6,681 nucleotides of DNA from an uncultured Ruminococcus sp. (GCA_902783065.1 CACZPV010000045.1:1-6681); one strand, 5' to 3'. Shown: positions 1 to 6,060, numbered from the stretch's first letter. Numbers and translations: made by a program. Notes: generated by a model from the sequence alone, not told the origin.

Positions 1-56
1 GGAACGAAGTGACGAAGAATCTTATCAAAGATCCTTCGCTTACGCTCAGGATGACA
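1..56 (-). repeat. REP-like palindromic intergenic repeat
   Basis: The segment contains an inverted repeat with 11-nt arms (13-23 and 28-38) around a 4-nt loop, and one non-Watson-Crick position (18/33). That position is A-C on the plus-strand RNA but a G-U wobble on the minus-strand RNA, so the minus transcript folds better. The flanking text, read on the minus strand as TGTCATCCTGAGCG followed by GCGAAGGATCT, is of a type I recognise from memory as recurring between genes in many bacterial genomes. It lies about 60 nt downstream of the last gene of the operon and has no U-tract. It could protect the 3' end of the message, but is not a classical terminator. The element may continue beyond the left edge. 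Confidence 0.6.
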
Positions 57-117
57 TTATGAGCAAATACTTTTGTCGTTCACTATAACTACATCCGACT
101 AATTCACTTACCGTATG

Positions 118-1236
118 CTAAAGCTCAAAAGATGACTTTTCCGGCAATATCGAATAAAAGCTTTTTCTCAGCATCTTGCATTTAACTTCAAAATCAGTTG
201 TCAAAGCAGTGTCATTTACACAAATCACTTTATACCTCTGCTTAATAATATCATCACACATAGGACGGATATCCTCATCCTTCAGATGATAGCAATGACC
301 TATTTCCTTCCTCGGTACACTGATACCCTTACAAAGCTGCCAATATTTCATCAGCCATTGATTTACGTTAAGATCACTTCTGAAACGGCAGCGGCAAGTT
401 CTGTCGAGTGTTTTTCCACATACTTCCCATACCTCTTCAAAAGTTGTTTTATTGTAGTTTGACGGAAGATGATCATAATGAAATCCGGGAAACCAGTCCC
501 ATCGGCTGAGCATAAGAGTTTTAAAATTGTTTTTCAGACCGTTCTTAGGACTATACCATTTACTCCGGTTCGGACCGATCACTGCCTTGCTGGACGCAAA
601 ATGTTTATTAATTTCCCCGACATTGGAACCATTGATATGCGCAATACTATCCTCGGCAAAATACAGGCAGTTCAGACCATATACATCACAAGGCGCACCA
701 TCTGCAAAAAAATCCTCCTCAGAAACATGATTCGTCAGAAACATATCGTCATTAAAATAGACAAAATTATTTGCAAGATCGCTGATCCTGTGAAAATTCA
801 GTTCTATGGTATGAGAATTAAAAGTAGGAAGATATTTTTCAGGTATATAATCTTTATGGTTCACAATATTCAACTTTGGATGGTCTGTATTCAGCCATCC
901 CGGAAGATGTCCCCATGTCACGAAGTGTATTTTGCGTACCCACGGTGCAAACGTTTCTACGCCACGAAACCAGTACCGAAGATTTTTCCAATCACGAAAC
1001 CGCACATCAGATGAACCTTTGGACGGACGCATATTATAACGATCCTTTTCAGCCTTCCATGCCGGATCATTACCGTCTACCCAAGCAATCACGAAATCAA
1101 TATCATGGATCATATGGTATAAATCGTCTTCCTGCTTCATCAATTCCTCGTCTTCTTCATCGTATTCTTCTTCATATTCTTCCTCATCATCTATATCTTC
1201 AAAATCATCCAGCTCATCATATATGTATCCGGACAT
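118..1236 (-). CDS. Stealth-family sugar-phosphate transferase (capsular polysaccharide phosphotransferase-like)
   Basis: This 372-residue protein carries the conserved regions of the Stealth family. CR1 is around residues 46-62 (DFVIAWVDGNDPAW). CR2 spans about 78-180, with RFRDWKNLRYWFRGVE, the HFVTWGHLP stretch, TFNSHTIE and FVYFNDDMFL. CR3 spans about 250-308, starting near HYDHLPSNYNK, and CR4 is the C-terminal end around 335-371 with ILPEKSSFE. Members of this family transfer sugar-1-phosphate from a nucleotide sugar and form phosphodiester-linked capsule or wall polymers, acting in the cytoplasm at the membrane. The exact sugar cannot be read from sequence. The start is set by a strong GGGAGGTGA site (1241-1249), 7 nt from ATG. 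It is the last gene of the operon, 83 nt after the CDP-glycerol enzyme. Residues 8-31 form a very acidic extension (19 of 24 are Asp or Glu) ahead of CR1, which is not part of the catalytic fold. Confidence 0.9.
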   Translation of the reverse strand: MSGYIYDELDDFEDIDDEEEYEEEYDEEDEELMKQEDDLYHMIHDIDFVIAWVDGNDPAWKAEKDRYNMRPSKGSSDVRFRDWKNLRYWFRGVETFAPWVRKIHFVTWGHLPGWLNTDHPKLNIVNHKDYIPEKYLPTFNSHTIELNFHRISDLANNFVYFNDDMFLTNHVSEEDFFADGAPCDVYGLNCLYFAEDSIAHINGSNVGEINKHFASSKAVIGPNRSKWYSPKNGLKNNFKTLMLSRWDWFPGFHYDHLPSNYNKTTFEEVWEVCGKTLDRTCRCRFRSDLNVNQWLMKYWQLCKGISVPRKEIGHCYHLKDEDIRPMCDDIIKQRYKVICVNDTALTTDFEVKCKMLRKSFYSILPEKSSFEL

Positions 1237-1301
1237 TCTTTCACCTCCCTGGTTATTCCTATTGTCAGCTGATTGTAAAAATCAGAAAATCCTTTGTTCA
1301 T
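1191..1301 (-). CDS. Possible small ORF overlapping the Stealth gene start
   Basis: A 36-codon frame starts with ATG at 1301 (MNKGFSDFYNQL...), uses AAGGAA (about 1307-1312) as a possible ribosome binding site with normal spacing, and ends with TAG inside the Stealth gene in another frame. It could be a translational coupling device, since its ribosomes would pass over the Stealth start. It matches no family I know and may be chance, because the site AAGGAA is only moderate and the second half is shadowed by the acidic-tail codons of the Stealth gene. Confidence 0.2.
   Translation of the reverse strand: MNKGFSDFYNQLTIGITREVKECPDTYMMSWMILKI
1241..1249 (-). promoter_or_regulatory. Ribosome binding site of the Stealth gene
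   Basis: Read on the minus strand this is GGGAGGTGA, with GGAGG 7 nt before the ATG at 1236. It decides that the acidic N-terminal extension is translated, rather than a later start at Met33 or Met42 being used. Confidence 0.8.
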
Positions 1302-1319
1302 AGTATTTCCTTAACAAAA

Positions 1320-2519
1320 CTATAATCCGGATATTGCATTATAATTTCTTTCACAATTACTGGTATCATACAAATCAAAAAAAGCATCATGTTTTGCAAG
1401 ATACCCGGCATCATTCACAAAATTTTCTTTTGCAGCATTTTCAAGTTCATTCAATGCGTCCTCCGCCCGATAGCACACAGGTCCGAAGCCATCCTTTTCA
1501 TAGCTGAAATATCCTTCAGGATATTGTCCTTTGCGAAAATCGTCATAGTCGAACTGATAATACATCAGTCTTTTTTTCATATATGCAAAATCCATTGCAA
1601 TACTTGAATAATCAGTAATCAGATAACAGGATTCTTTCAGTAATTCCTGCACATCATATTCGGGCCACTTAGCAACGGTAATATTTTCGGTATCAATATT
1701 AAAATACTTCAGAAACGACTGCATATCCCTGTGAGGATAAAAAACAAGATGCAGATCGTATTTACGGAGAATCTGATGCAGTCGTTCGTTATTAAGAAAA
1801 CTGCTCCAGCCCTTATAATATGCTGTTGAAGTAAAATCAGAAACATCCTCTATTTCATCGGATGCAGATGTCGGAGAAGCAATCCAGCTTCTCCACGTTG
1901 GCATCAGAAGTATCTGTTTCGGTTTCACCTTAATATCATGCAAATAATCCAGACGGCAGATTCCAAGCTTTTGTACCCAGCCTTCAGGATAGCCGTACTT
2001 TTCGCTGACATATTTCCACTCACGCTCTGTACTGCACACAAACAGACGCATTTTTGTTTCATTATAATACAGCCACGGCATATCATCCTTGATAATGCCG
2101 TGCTGCAAAAAAACTCTTATATTTTTTATAATCCCTTTTACCTCCAGCACATAACAAACCGCCGCATTAGGTTTTCCGCCCTTTTGAGAACTGATATTAT
2201 ATTTTGCGCTGAGATAATATATCCAATGCTTCAGACTGCCGTAACTAACAACCTCACCAAGATTCTTTACTCTCTCGTAATCAGGAGAGGAACGGCTGAT
2301 AGCATAAACTGCATCCGTATCGGGATGCTTCTCACAGATATAACGAAAAAGATGATAGCCGTTATCCCTTGCCTCTTTTTCATTATCACAAATCAGCCAC
2401 ATATTTTTTCTCTGATGCCTGTATACAAGAGAACATGGCAGAGCCAAAATAAATTTAAAAATATGTCCGATATCTCCGGGACGTACCCGCTGAAGCTTCT
2501 GAAAAAATGTTTCAGCCAT
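1320..2519 (-). CDS. CDP-glycerol glycerophosphotransferase family protein (TagB/TagF-like)
   Basis: This 399-residue protein matches the CDP-glycerol:poly(glycerophosphate) glycerophosphotransferase family, which adds glycerol phosphate (or a related polyol phosphate from a CDP donor) to a lipid-linked wall-polymer precursor at the inner membrane face. Visible motifs are FLQHGIIKDD (137-146, with the family His-Gly), LLMPTWR (204-210), FYPHRDM (260-266) and ITDYSSIAMDFAYMKKR (301-317), which are the usual donor-site motifs of the C-terminal GT-B half. A hydrophobic stretch at 20-33 in the N-terminal part may help membrane association. Its length is close to that of single-domain TagB-like enzymes, so whether it primes or polymerises is open. 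The permease stop codon lies 10 nt upstream, and its GAGG site overlaps that stop (TGAGG, 2527-2531), which points to translational coupling. Confidence 0.88.
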   Translation of the reverse strand: MAETFFQKLQRVRPGDIGHIFKFILALPCSLVYRHQRKNMWLICDNEKEARDNGYHLFRYICEKHPDTDAVYAISRSSPDYERVKNLGEVVSYGSLKHWIYYLSAKYNISSQKGGKPNAAVCYVLEVKGIIKNIRVFLQHGIIKDDMPWLYYNETKMRLFVCSTEREWKYVSEKYGYPEGWVQKLGICRLDYLHDIKVKPKQILLMPTWRSWIASPTSASDEIEDVSDFTSTAYYKGWSSFLNNERLHQILRKYDLHLVFYPHRDMQSFLKYFNIDTENITVAKWPEYDVQELLKESCYLITDYSSIAMDFAYMKKRLMYYQFDYDDFRKGQYPEGYFSYEKDGFGPVCYRAEDALNELENAAKENFVNDAGYLAKHDAFFDLYDTSNCERNYNAISGL

Positions 2520-2526
2520 AATCCAA

Positions 2527-2531
2527 CCTCA
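2527..2531 (-). promoter_or_regulatory. Ribosome binding site overlapping the permease stop codon
   Basis: On the minus strand TGAGG combines the TGA stop of the permease gene (2531-2529) with the GG of the next gene's GAGG site, 7 nt before the ATG at 2519. The arrangement favours re-initiation, so that exporter and glycerophosphotransferase are made together. Confidence 0.6.
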
Positions 2532-3467
2532 CAGAACATCCGGAAGATCTTTTCTCAAACGATTATAATTATAAACTCCCAGGGCAATCACTATTGCAAA
2601 TTCTATGAAGAAAATACCGTTTTCCCACAGGGGATGGAACGTAATATTGTTAGCCTCCAGCATTTTAACAGCTGAAGGGTCATTGAGATACGTTCTCGGT
2701 TCTTCCCAGAACCAGCAGTTGCATACAAGAACTTTTCTGTATGCATTAACAAAATAGGTCAAAGGATTAAACAGAAGAATAGTTCTGATAACTTCGTTTT
2801 TAAGTGTATAGGAATCATAGCATACTGCGGAAAGCCAGAAAAGTCCCGACATAATTGTATTGATAAAGTTGGAAAAATCTTTGCTGAAAGCACACATAGG
2901 CGCAATCGACCACAAAAGAGCGAGGAAAAATAAAAACATCATCGGAGTAATAATAAAAATCTGTAAATTATAGATACTGGGAGTAATACCTCCGACGATA
3001 GATATATACAAATAGCAAAGCGATAAAAGGAAAATATGAACATAAAATTTTGACAGACTTGTATATGTCATAATAACCGATACAGGAAATGAAACCTTAT
3101 TAACAAACTGTCTGTTATCTGCAATGGATTTTGAGCCTCTGGAAATCATTTCGCTCATGAAGAACCATGCAACAAAACCGGCCATCAGAAAAAGGAAATA
3201 ATCCAGTCCCATTTCTTTTTTTCCGGTTGAGCCTCTTAATATGGAAAATGCAAACCAATATACAAACAGCTGGAAAAGCGGCTTCATCAATGCCCACAGA
3301 GGTCCGATTACTGCTCCCTTATATGTTTTGATAAGATCTTCCTTAGCCAGCATTAAAGTCTGCTTCATGAAGCCCTTATGTTCTTTCGGTATCTGCACAA
3401 TATATTCTTTCAGTTTGCCGAAAAAGATCTCTGCTTTACTTTTTCTTCTTACAACTACATTTACCAT
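2529..3467 (-). CDS. ABC-2 type polysaccharide/teichoic acid export permease (TagG/Wzm-like)
   Basis: This 312-residue integral membrane protein is of the ABC-2 permease type that exports lipid-linked O-antigen, capsule or teichoic acid. A cytoplasmic N-terminus leads into the typical LAKEDLIKTYKGAVIGPLWA stretch (40-59). About six hydrophobic segments follow (near 58-78, 88-107, 140-160, 168-190, 203-218 and 284-300). The family signatures FSKDFSNFINTI and GLFWLSAV (194-215) and FNPLTYFVNAYRKVL (233-247) are present, and the protein ends LRKDLPDVL, as many Wzm/TagG proteins do. It needs an ATPase subunit (TagH/Wzt), which is not encoded in this window. The start has a GGAGGT site about 10 nt upstream, and the gene overlaps nothing. 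Neighbouring polymer-synthesis genes imply that it exports their product. Permease identity is firm; the substrate is inferred from context. Confidence 0.92.
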   Translation of the reverse strand: MVNVVVRRKSKAEIFFGKLKEYIVQIPKEHKGFMKQTLMLAKEDLIKTYKGAVIGPLWALMKPLFQLFVYWFAFSILRGSTGKKEMGLDYFLFLMAGFVAWFFMSEMISRGSKSIADNRQFVNKVSFPVSVIMTYTSLSKFYVHIFLLSLCYLYISIVGGITPSIYNLQIFIITPMMFLFFLALLWSIAPMCAFSKDFSNFINTIMSGLFWLSAVCYDSYTLKNEVIRTILLFNPLTYFVNAYRKVLVCNCWFWEEPRTYLNDPSAVKMLEANNITFHPLWENGIFFIEFAIVIALGVYNYNRLRKDLPDVL

Positions 3468-3485
3468 CCTATAAAAACCTCCAAA

Positions 3486-3499
3486 AGCGGACTGCCGCT
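3486..3499 (-). other. Small stem-loop just upstream of the permease ribosome binding site
   Basis: AGCGG (3486-3490) and CCGCT (3495-3499) form a 5-bp stem with a 4-nt loop. On the minus-strand RNA it is followed by UUUU and then the GGAGG site of the permease. It could influence loading of ribosomes or define an RNA end, but the stem is short. Confidence 0.35.
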
Positions 3500-3537
3500 G
3501 ATTTGCAGCATAATGATCCGTAATTTAATTATGGTTC

Positions 3538-3572
3538 CTGAAAACCGATTTTTTATACAATGCAGGTTTCAG
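3538..3572 (-). other. Intercistronic inverted repeat between glycosyltransferase and permease genes
   Basis: Arms CTGAAAACC (3538-3546) and GGTTTCAG (3565-3572) pair over 8 bp with one bulged base around an 18-nt A/T-rich loop. It begins just after the glycosyltransferase stop codon (3579-3581). No U-run follows directly on the minus strand, so it is not a good terminator. An mRNA processing or stability element fits better. Confidence 0.4.
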
Positions 3573-3578
3573 CCTTTC

Positions 3579-4664
3579 TCAAAGTTCTTTTTTGTTCAAT
3601 TCTCTTTTTACCTCCTCAATTTCCCTTTCGGCAGAACCGTCCAGACTTTTCTTCCACAGCGGCAGCTGCAGCAGTCCGATAAGTGTTCCACAGCCGTATA
3701 CTATATGCAGCAGCGGAAAAATCAAAGGTAACAGTGCCAGATATATACTTTTTTTCCCGACAGTGACAATTGCAGCCGCTGTCATGACAATATCGGCAAG
3801 TATATAGGCAGCGCACAATGCATAAAACGGCACTGAAAGAAGCCGTATACCGCTTACAATTGCTGCAGCTTCCAGAGAAAGACAAATGACAATTGCCATT
3901 ACAAAGCAAAACGGCACAAAATGAAATACCGACAAACATTCCGGACATTTGCCAAGGGTCAGACCGATCCATTTTCCATTGCCGAATTTTTGACGAAGCA
4001 TTCCTCCAAGTGTGGGACGAATATTCTGATAAGAAACAATCTCATCACTCTGACAGATGCGAAAGCCATTTTTACGGATACGGTAATGCATTTCATTATC
4101 CTCCGTTCTGCCAAGCGAAACATCAAATCCGCCGACTTTAGCAAATACTTCTCTGCGGTAAGCACCGTGAAACAGCGAACTGACATATTTTTTTCCTGCG
4201 CTCTTTCTTCTGTAACCCGCAATAGAACTGCCGAACATAGAGCTTTCTGCAGCCAGCAGCATTTCCCTGTAAGGAGTAGGTTCATCAATATTATTTGGTC
4301 TGGCACCGCCGCACACGTTTTCCCCTTCTTCAATCAGTAAAACATTTTTTTCAATAAAATCACGTGGAATACTTGCATGAGCATCCAGTCTTATAATAAT
4401 ATCTCCAACCCCTGCTTTAATTGCTGTATTCCATCCTGCCGCCTGTATTCTTCGGGGATTATCAAGTACAGCAATGTTTCTGTAACTGCCTTTATATTTT
4501 TCCGCAAAAGAAAGAAATAATTCTTTGGTTTTATCATTGGAGGCACTGTCAACAAAAATCAATTCTGTTTTTTTCCTGTCATAACTCTGTGTCAATATAT
4601 CAGCAAATAAGCTGTCCAATGCTTTTTCCTCATTATAGGCAATAACACATAAAGAAACTATCAT
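3579..4664 (-). CDS. Membrane-anchored family 2 glycosyltransferase (ExoA-like)
   Basis: This 361-residue protein has an N-terminal GT-A domain that begins at once (MIVSLCVIAYNEEKALDSLF). It contains FVDSASNDKT (37-46), PRRIQAAGWNTAIKAGVGD (70-88), the donor and metal-binding RLDAHA (92-97), the acceptor-side EDNEMHYRIRKNGFRI (188-203) and RQKFGNGKW (224-232) in the place of the usual Q/R-x-x-R-W-like motif. Three hydrophobic segments near 246-270, 276-300 and 307-334 anchor the C-terminus. This layout is that of ExoA-type enzymes of exopolysaccharide synthesis, which add a sugar to a lipid-linked acceptor. Donor and acceptor are unknown. It is the first gene of the operon. Its own ribosome binding site is weak (GGAT at 4671-4674, 6 nt from ATG), but the start fits the fold exactly and no upstream in-frame start was found. 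Confidence 0.9.
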   Translation of the reverse strand: MIVSLCVIAYNEEKALDSLFADILTQSYDRKKTELIFVDSASNDKTKELFLSFAEKYKGSYRNIAVLDNPRRIQAAGWNTAIKAGVGDIIIRLDAHASIPRDFIEKNVLLIEEGENVCGGARPNNIDEPTPYREMLLAAESSMFGSSIAGYRRKSAGKKYVSSLFHGAYRREVFAKVGGFDVSLGRTEDNEMHYRIRKNGFRICQSDEIVSYQNIRPTLGGMLRQKFGNGKWIGLTLGKCPECLSVFHFVPFCFVMAIVICLSLEAAAIVSGIRLLSVPFYALCAAYILADIVMTAAAIVTVGKKSIYLALLPLIFPLLHIVYGCGTLIGLLQLPLWKKSLDGSAEREIEEVKRELNKKEL

Positions 4665-4676
4665 GATATTATCCGT

Positions 4677-4687
4677 GGTCAGTGACC
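4677..4687. promoter_or_regulatory. Short perfect palindrome before the glycosyltransferase start
   Basis: GGTCAGTGACC is a perfect DNA palindrome with 5-bp arms around one central base, 12 nt upstream of the ATG at 4664. With a 1-nt centre it cannot form a full RNA hairpin, so if real it would act as a protein site on DNA. It is short enough to be chance. Confidence 0.25.
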
Positions 4688-4729
4688 GACAAATCTGTTA
4701 TTGATACAGAAAATCACTCTCGATATCAC
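4679..4729 (-). CDS. Possible leader peptide ORF upstream of the glycosyltransferase
   Basis: A GTG-started frame of 16 codons (MISRVIFCINNRFVGH) has an AAGGAG site (4739-4744) with 9-nt spacing, better than the site of the glycosyltransferase itself. It stops 14 nt before that gene's ATG, so it could supply translation to the weakly initiated gene downstream. Its short length and lack of known relatives keep this tentative. Confidence 0.25.
   Translation of the reverse strand: MISRVIFCINNRFVGH
4694..4710 (-). other. Small hairpin in the operon leader
   Basis: TCTGT (4694-4698) and ACAGA (4706-4710) form a 5-bp stem with a 7-nt loop in the distal leader, inside the possible leader-peptide frame. 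No U-run follows. Confidence 0.3.
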
Positions 4730-4828
4730 TATCCCATTCTCCTTATTATCATCTGGTCATAGTCGATTGTAAAAGTCTGAATTTCCTTTATCCATGCGGT
4801 TTTTGATATCATGTGTTTTTCACTTTTT

Positions 4829-4926
4829 CTCCGCTGTAATCCGTCATTTTCGCAGCTTTCGCATCGAAAACGACTGCTTTTTGATTTTCGGAGCGGGGCT
4901 TGTGCCGCCGCGTGCGGTACAAACCC
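4829..4926 (-). ncRNA. Candidate structured leader RNA of the polysaccharide operon
   Basis: Starting about 30 nt after the predicted transcript start, two stem-loops lie almost back to back. Stem-loop I (4896-4926): GGGUUUGU pairs with ACAAGCCC over 8 bp, then a 1x1 mismatch, then CCGC with GCGG and a 5-nt loop. Stem-loop II (4829-4893): CUCCG/CGGAG, then AAUC/GAUU, then a 10-bp stem GUCGUUUUCG/CGAAAAUGAC (4865-4874 with 4843-4852), a 2x2 internal loop and GC-GAAA-GC with a GNRA tetraloop. Both main stems have one imperfect position, which is a G-U wobble on the minus RNA and A-C on the plus RNA, so the fold belongs to the minus transcript. The segment is much richer in GC than its surroundings. 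No U-tract follows, so it is not a terminator. I do not recognise a named RNA family. A role in processive antitermination or attenuation is inference. It could also be a dispersed repeat. Confidence 0.5.
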
Positions 4927-4961
4927 TCGCCTTTTTACAACCGTCTGACCATTCAGTCTAT

Positions 4962-4990
4962 ATTATAGTTAGTTAAAACCGCTTTGTCAA
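4962..4990 (-). promoter_or_regulatory. Consensus sigma-A promoter of the polysaccharide operon
   Basis: On the minus strand: TTGACA (4990-4985), a 17-bp spacer and TATAAT (4967-4962), a perfect match to the housekeeping promoter in sequence and spacing. A/T-rich DNA lies upstream. Transcription should start near 4955, giving a leader of about 290 nt before the glycosyltransferase. Full consensus suggests strong, constitutive initiation, so any control probably acts after initiation, in the leader. Confidence 0.88.
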
Positions 4991-5070
4991 TCAATTAAAG
5001 ATATTTTCGGTATCATAACAATGCACCGGACAAAAAAACAAAAAATTGTATCAAAATTGCCATCTGACTC

Positions 5071-5952
5071 TTACAACTTAATATCTTCTGTTTTTTTCAC
5101 ATGCTTACCGATGATCTCAGATACATCGCTGATTGCAATAAATGCAGATGAATCAATATTTTTTATTATGTCTTTCAGTTCATGGATTTCAAACCTTGTC
5201 AGTACACAGTACAAAACAACTTTTTTACCGCTGACAAGTCCTTCTCCTTCCATTATGGTTACTGTTCGTCCAAGTCTGTGATAAATCTGGTGAGATATTT
5301 CTTTTGCATCATTTGTAATAATCATTGCAGCCTTTGTCTGTTCCAGTCCTGATTCCACAATATCAAGTACCTTTGAAGTAATAAAATAAGTCAATAAACT
5401 GTACATAGCCCTGTCAAATCCAAAAATAAAACCTGCTACAATGAATATCACCACATTAAACACCAATACGGTTTGTCCCACGGGCATTTTGAATTTCTTG
5501 TTCAAAAGTATTGCCACTGTTTCAGTACCATCCAGACAGCCTCCGAAACGAATTACCAGACCAACCCCTATTCCGAGGATAACACCGCCGAAACAAACTG
5601 CCAGCAGATATTCCTGTGTAGCATTAACCATAGGTGCAAATACTTCCAGAAATACAGAAAAGACCACCATAGCAAAAGCCGCCTTAACAATAAACTTCTT
5701 TCCCATCTTTCCGGCGCCGATAATCAGAAAAGGAACATTAAGTCCCACTGTCAATGCACCTAACGGGATTCCAAGCTTGTTATTAAGCATAATACTTATT
5801 CCGACAATACCACCGTCCAGTATTGTACACGGTACAAGAAATTCTTCAATAGCAAATGCGGCAATAACCGATCCTGCACCAATTCCAAGAAATTCCAGCA
5901 AAAGGCGAAGAATAGTCCGTCCATCCGGCTTTCGGATTATAGATTTTTTCAT
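5071..5952 (-). CDS. YitT family membrane protein with C-terminal DUF2179 domain
   Basis: This 293-residue protein has the standard YitT architecture: an N-terminal membrane half with about five hydrophobic segments (near 22-38, 66-80, 90-107, 115-135 and 162-179) and a soluble C-terminal DUF2179 domain (about 210-290). Family motifs are LDGGIVGISIML (45-56), RFGGCLDGTETVAILLNKK (135-153), GKKVVLYCVLTRFEIHELK (242-260) and AFIAISDVSEIIG (270-282). The function of this widespread Bacillota family is not established, and a transport role is only presumed. The length is normal and no key motif is missing. The start has AGGGGATGG (5957-5965) just upstream. It is separated from the operon by its own spacer and that operon's promoter, so it is probably a separate unit not tied to polymer synthesis. 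Confidence 0.93.
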   Translation of the reverse strand: MKKSIIRKPDGRTILRLLLEFLGIGAGSVIAAFAIEEFLVPCTILDGGIVGISIMLNNKLGIPLGALTVGLNVPFLIIGAGKMGKKFIVKAAFAMVVFSVFLEVFAPMVNATQEYLLAVCFGGVILGIGVGLVIRFGGCLDGTETVAILLNKKFKMPVGQTVLVFNVVIFIVAGFIFGFDRAMYSLLTYFITSKVLDIVESGLEQTKAAMIITNDAKEISHQIYHRLGRTVTIMEGEGLVSGKKVVLYCVLTRFEIHELKDIIKNIDSSAFIAISDVSEIIGKHVKKTEDIKL

Positions 5953-6045
5953 TTTTCCATCCCCTGACTAAATTATTCGCTGATTTACTTATCCCTGAAT
6001 CCATAAAATTAGGTATTGATAAACAGTTTTTTAAATTTGAGAAAT

Positions 6046-6060
6046 CACACCACAGGTGTG
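6046..6060. promoter_or_regulatory. Perfect palindrome CACACC-ACA-GGTGTG
   Basis: Two perfect 6-bp arms around a 3-nt centre lie 94 bp upstream of the YitT start. It may be a regulator binding site or a small hairpin in the YitT leader. No regulator is encoded nearby to match it. Confidence 0.4.

Larger units (their letters stand above)
4665..5070. other. Non-coding region between the YitT gene and the polysaccharide operon
   Basis: This stretch of 406 bp holds the operon promoter, the structured leader and small hairpins listed separately. At the YitT side (about 5028-5050) the minus strand has runs of T (TTTTTTGTTTTTTT) but only a weak 5-bp stem (TTGTA/TACAA with a 21-nt loop) before them, so termination of the YitT transcript here is possible but not clearly shown. 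Several frames are open through the GC-rich leader on both strands, but none has a good start site there. Confidence 0.7.

Noticed and set aside
469..1014. Plus-strand frame of 181 codons opposite the Stealth gene
   Set aside because: Antisense shadow of a gene with strong family motifs, and no ribosome binding site or known domain of its own. The other long plus-strand frames opposite the operon and the YitT gene were rejected on the same grounds.
4729..4812. Minus-strand ATG frame of 27 codons in the leader, within a longer open frame reaching back to the promoter
   Set aside because: The nearest GGAG is 16 nt upstream, too far, and the longer frame has no ATG, GTG or TTG start. The RNA structure explains the region better.
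4794..4976. Plus-strand open frame of 60 codons across the operon leader
   Set aside because: It runs antisense through the structured leader and promoter, has no good ribosome binding site, and its openness follows from the GC-rich hairpins.
5028..5076. Intrinsic terminator after the YitT gene
   Set aside because: There are T-runs, but the only stem is 5 bp with a 21-nt loop and includes the stop codon, too weak to call.
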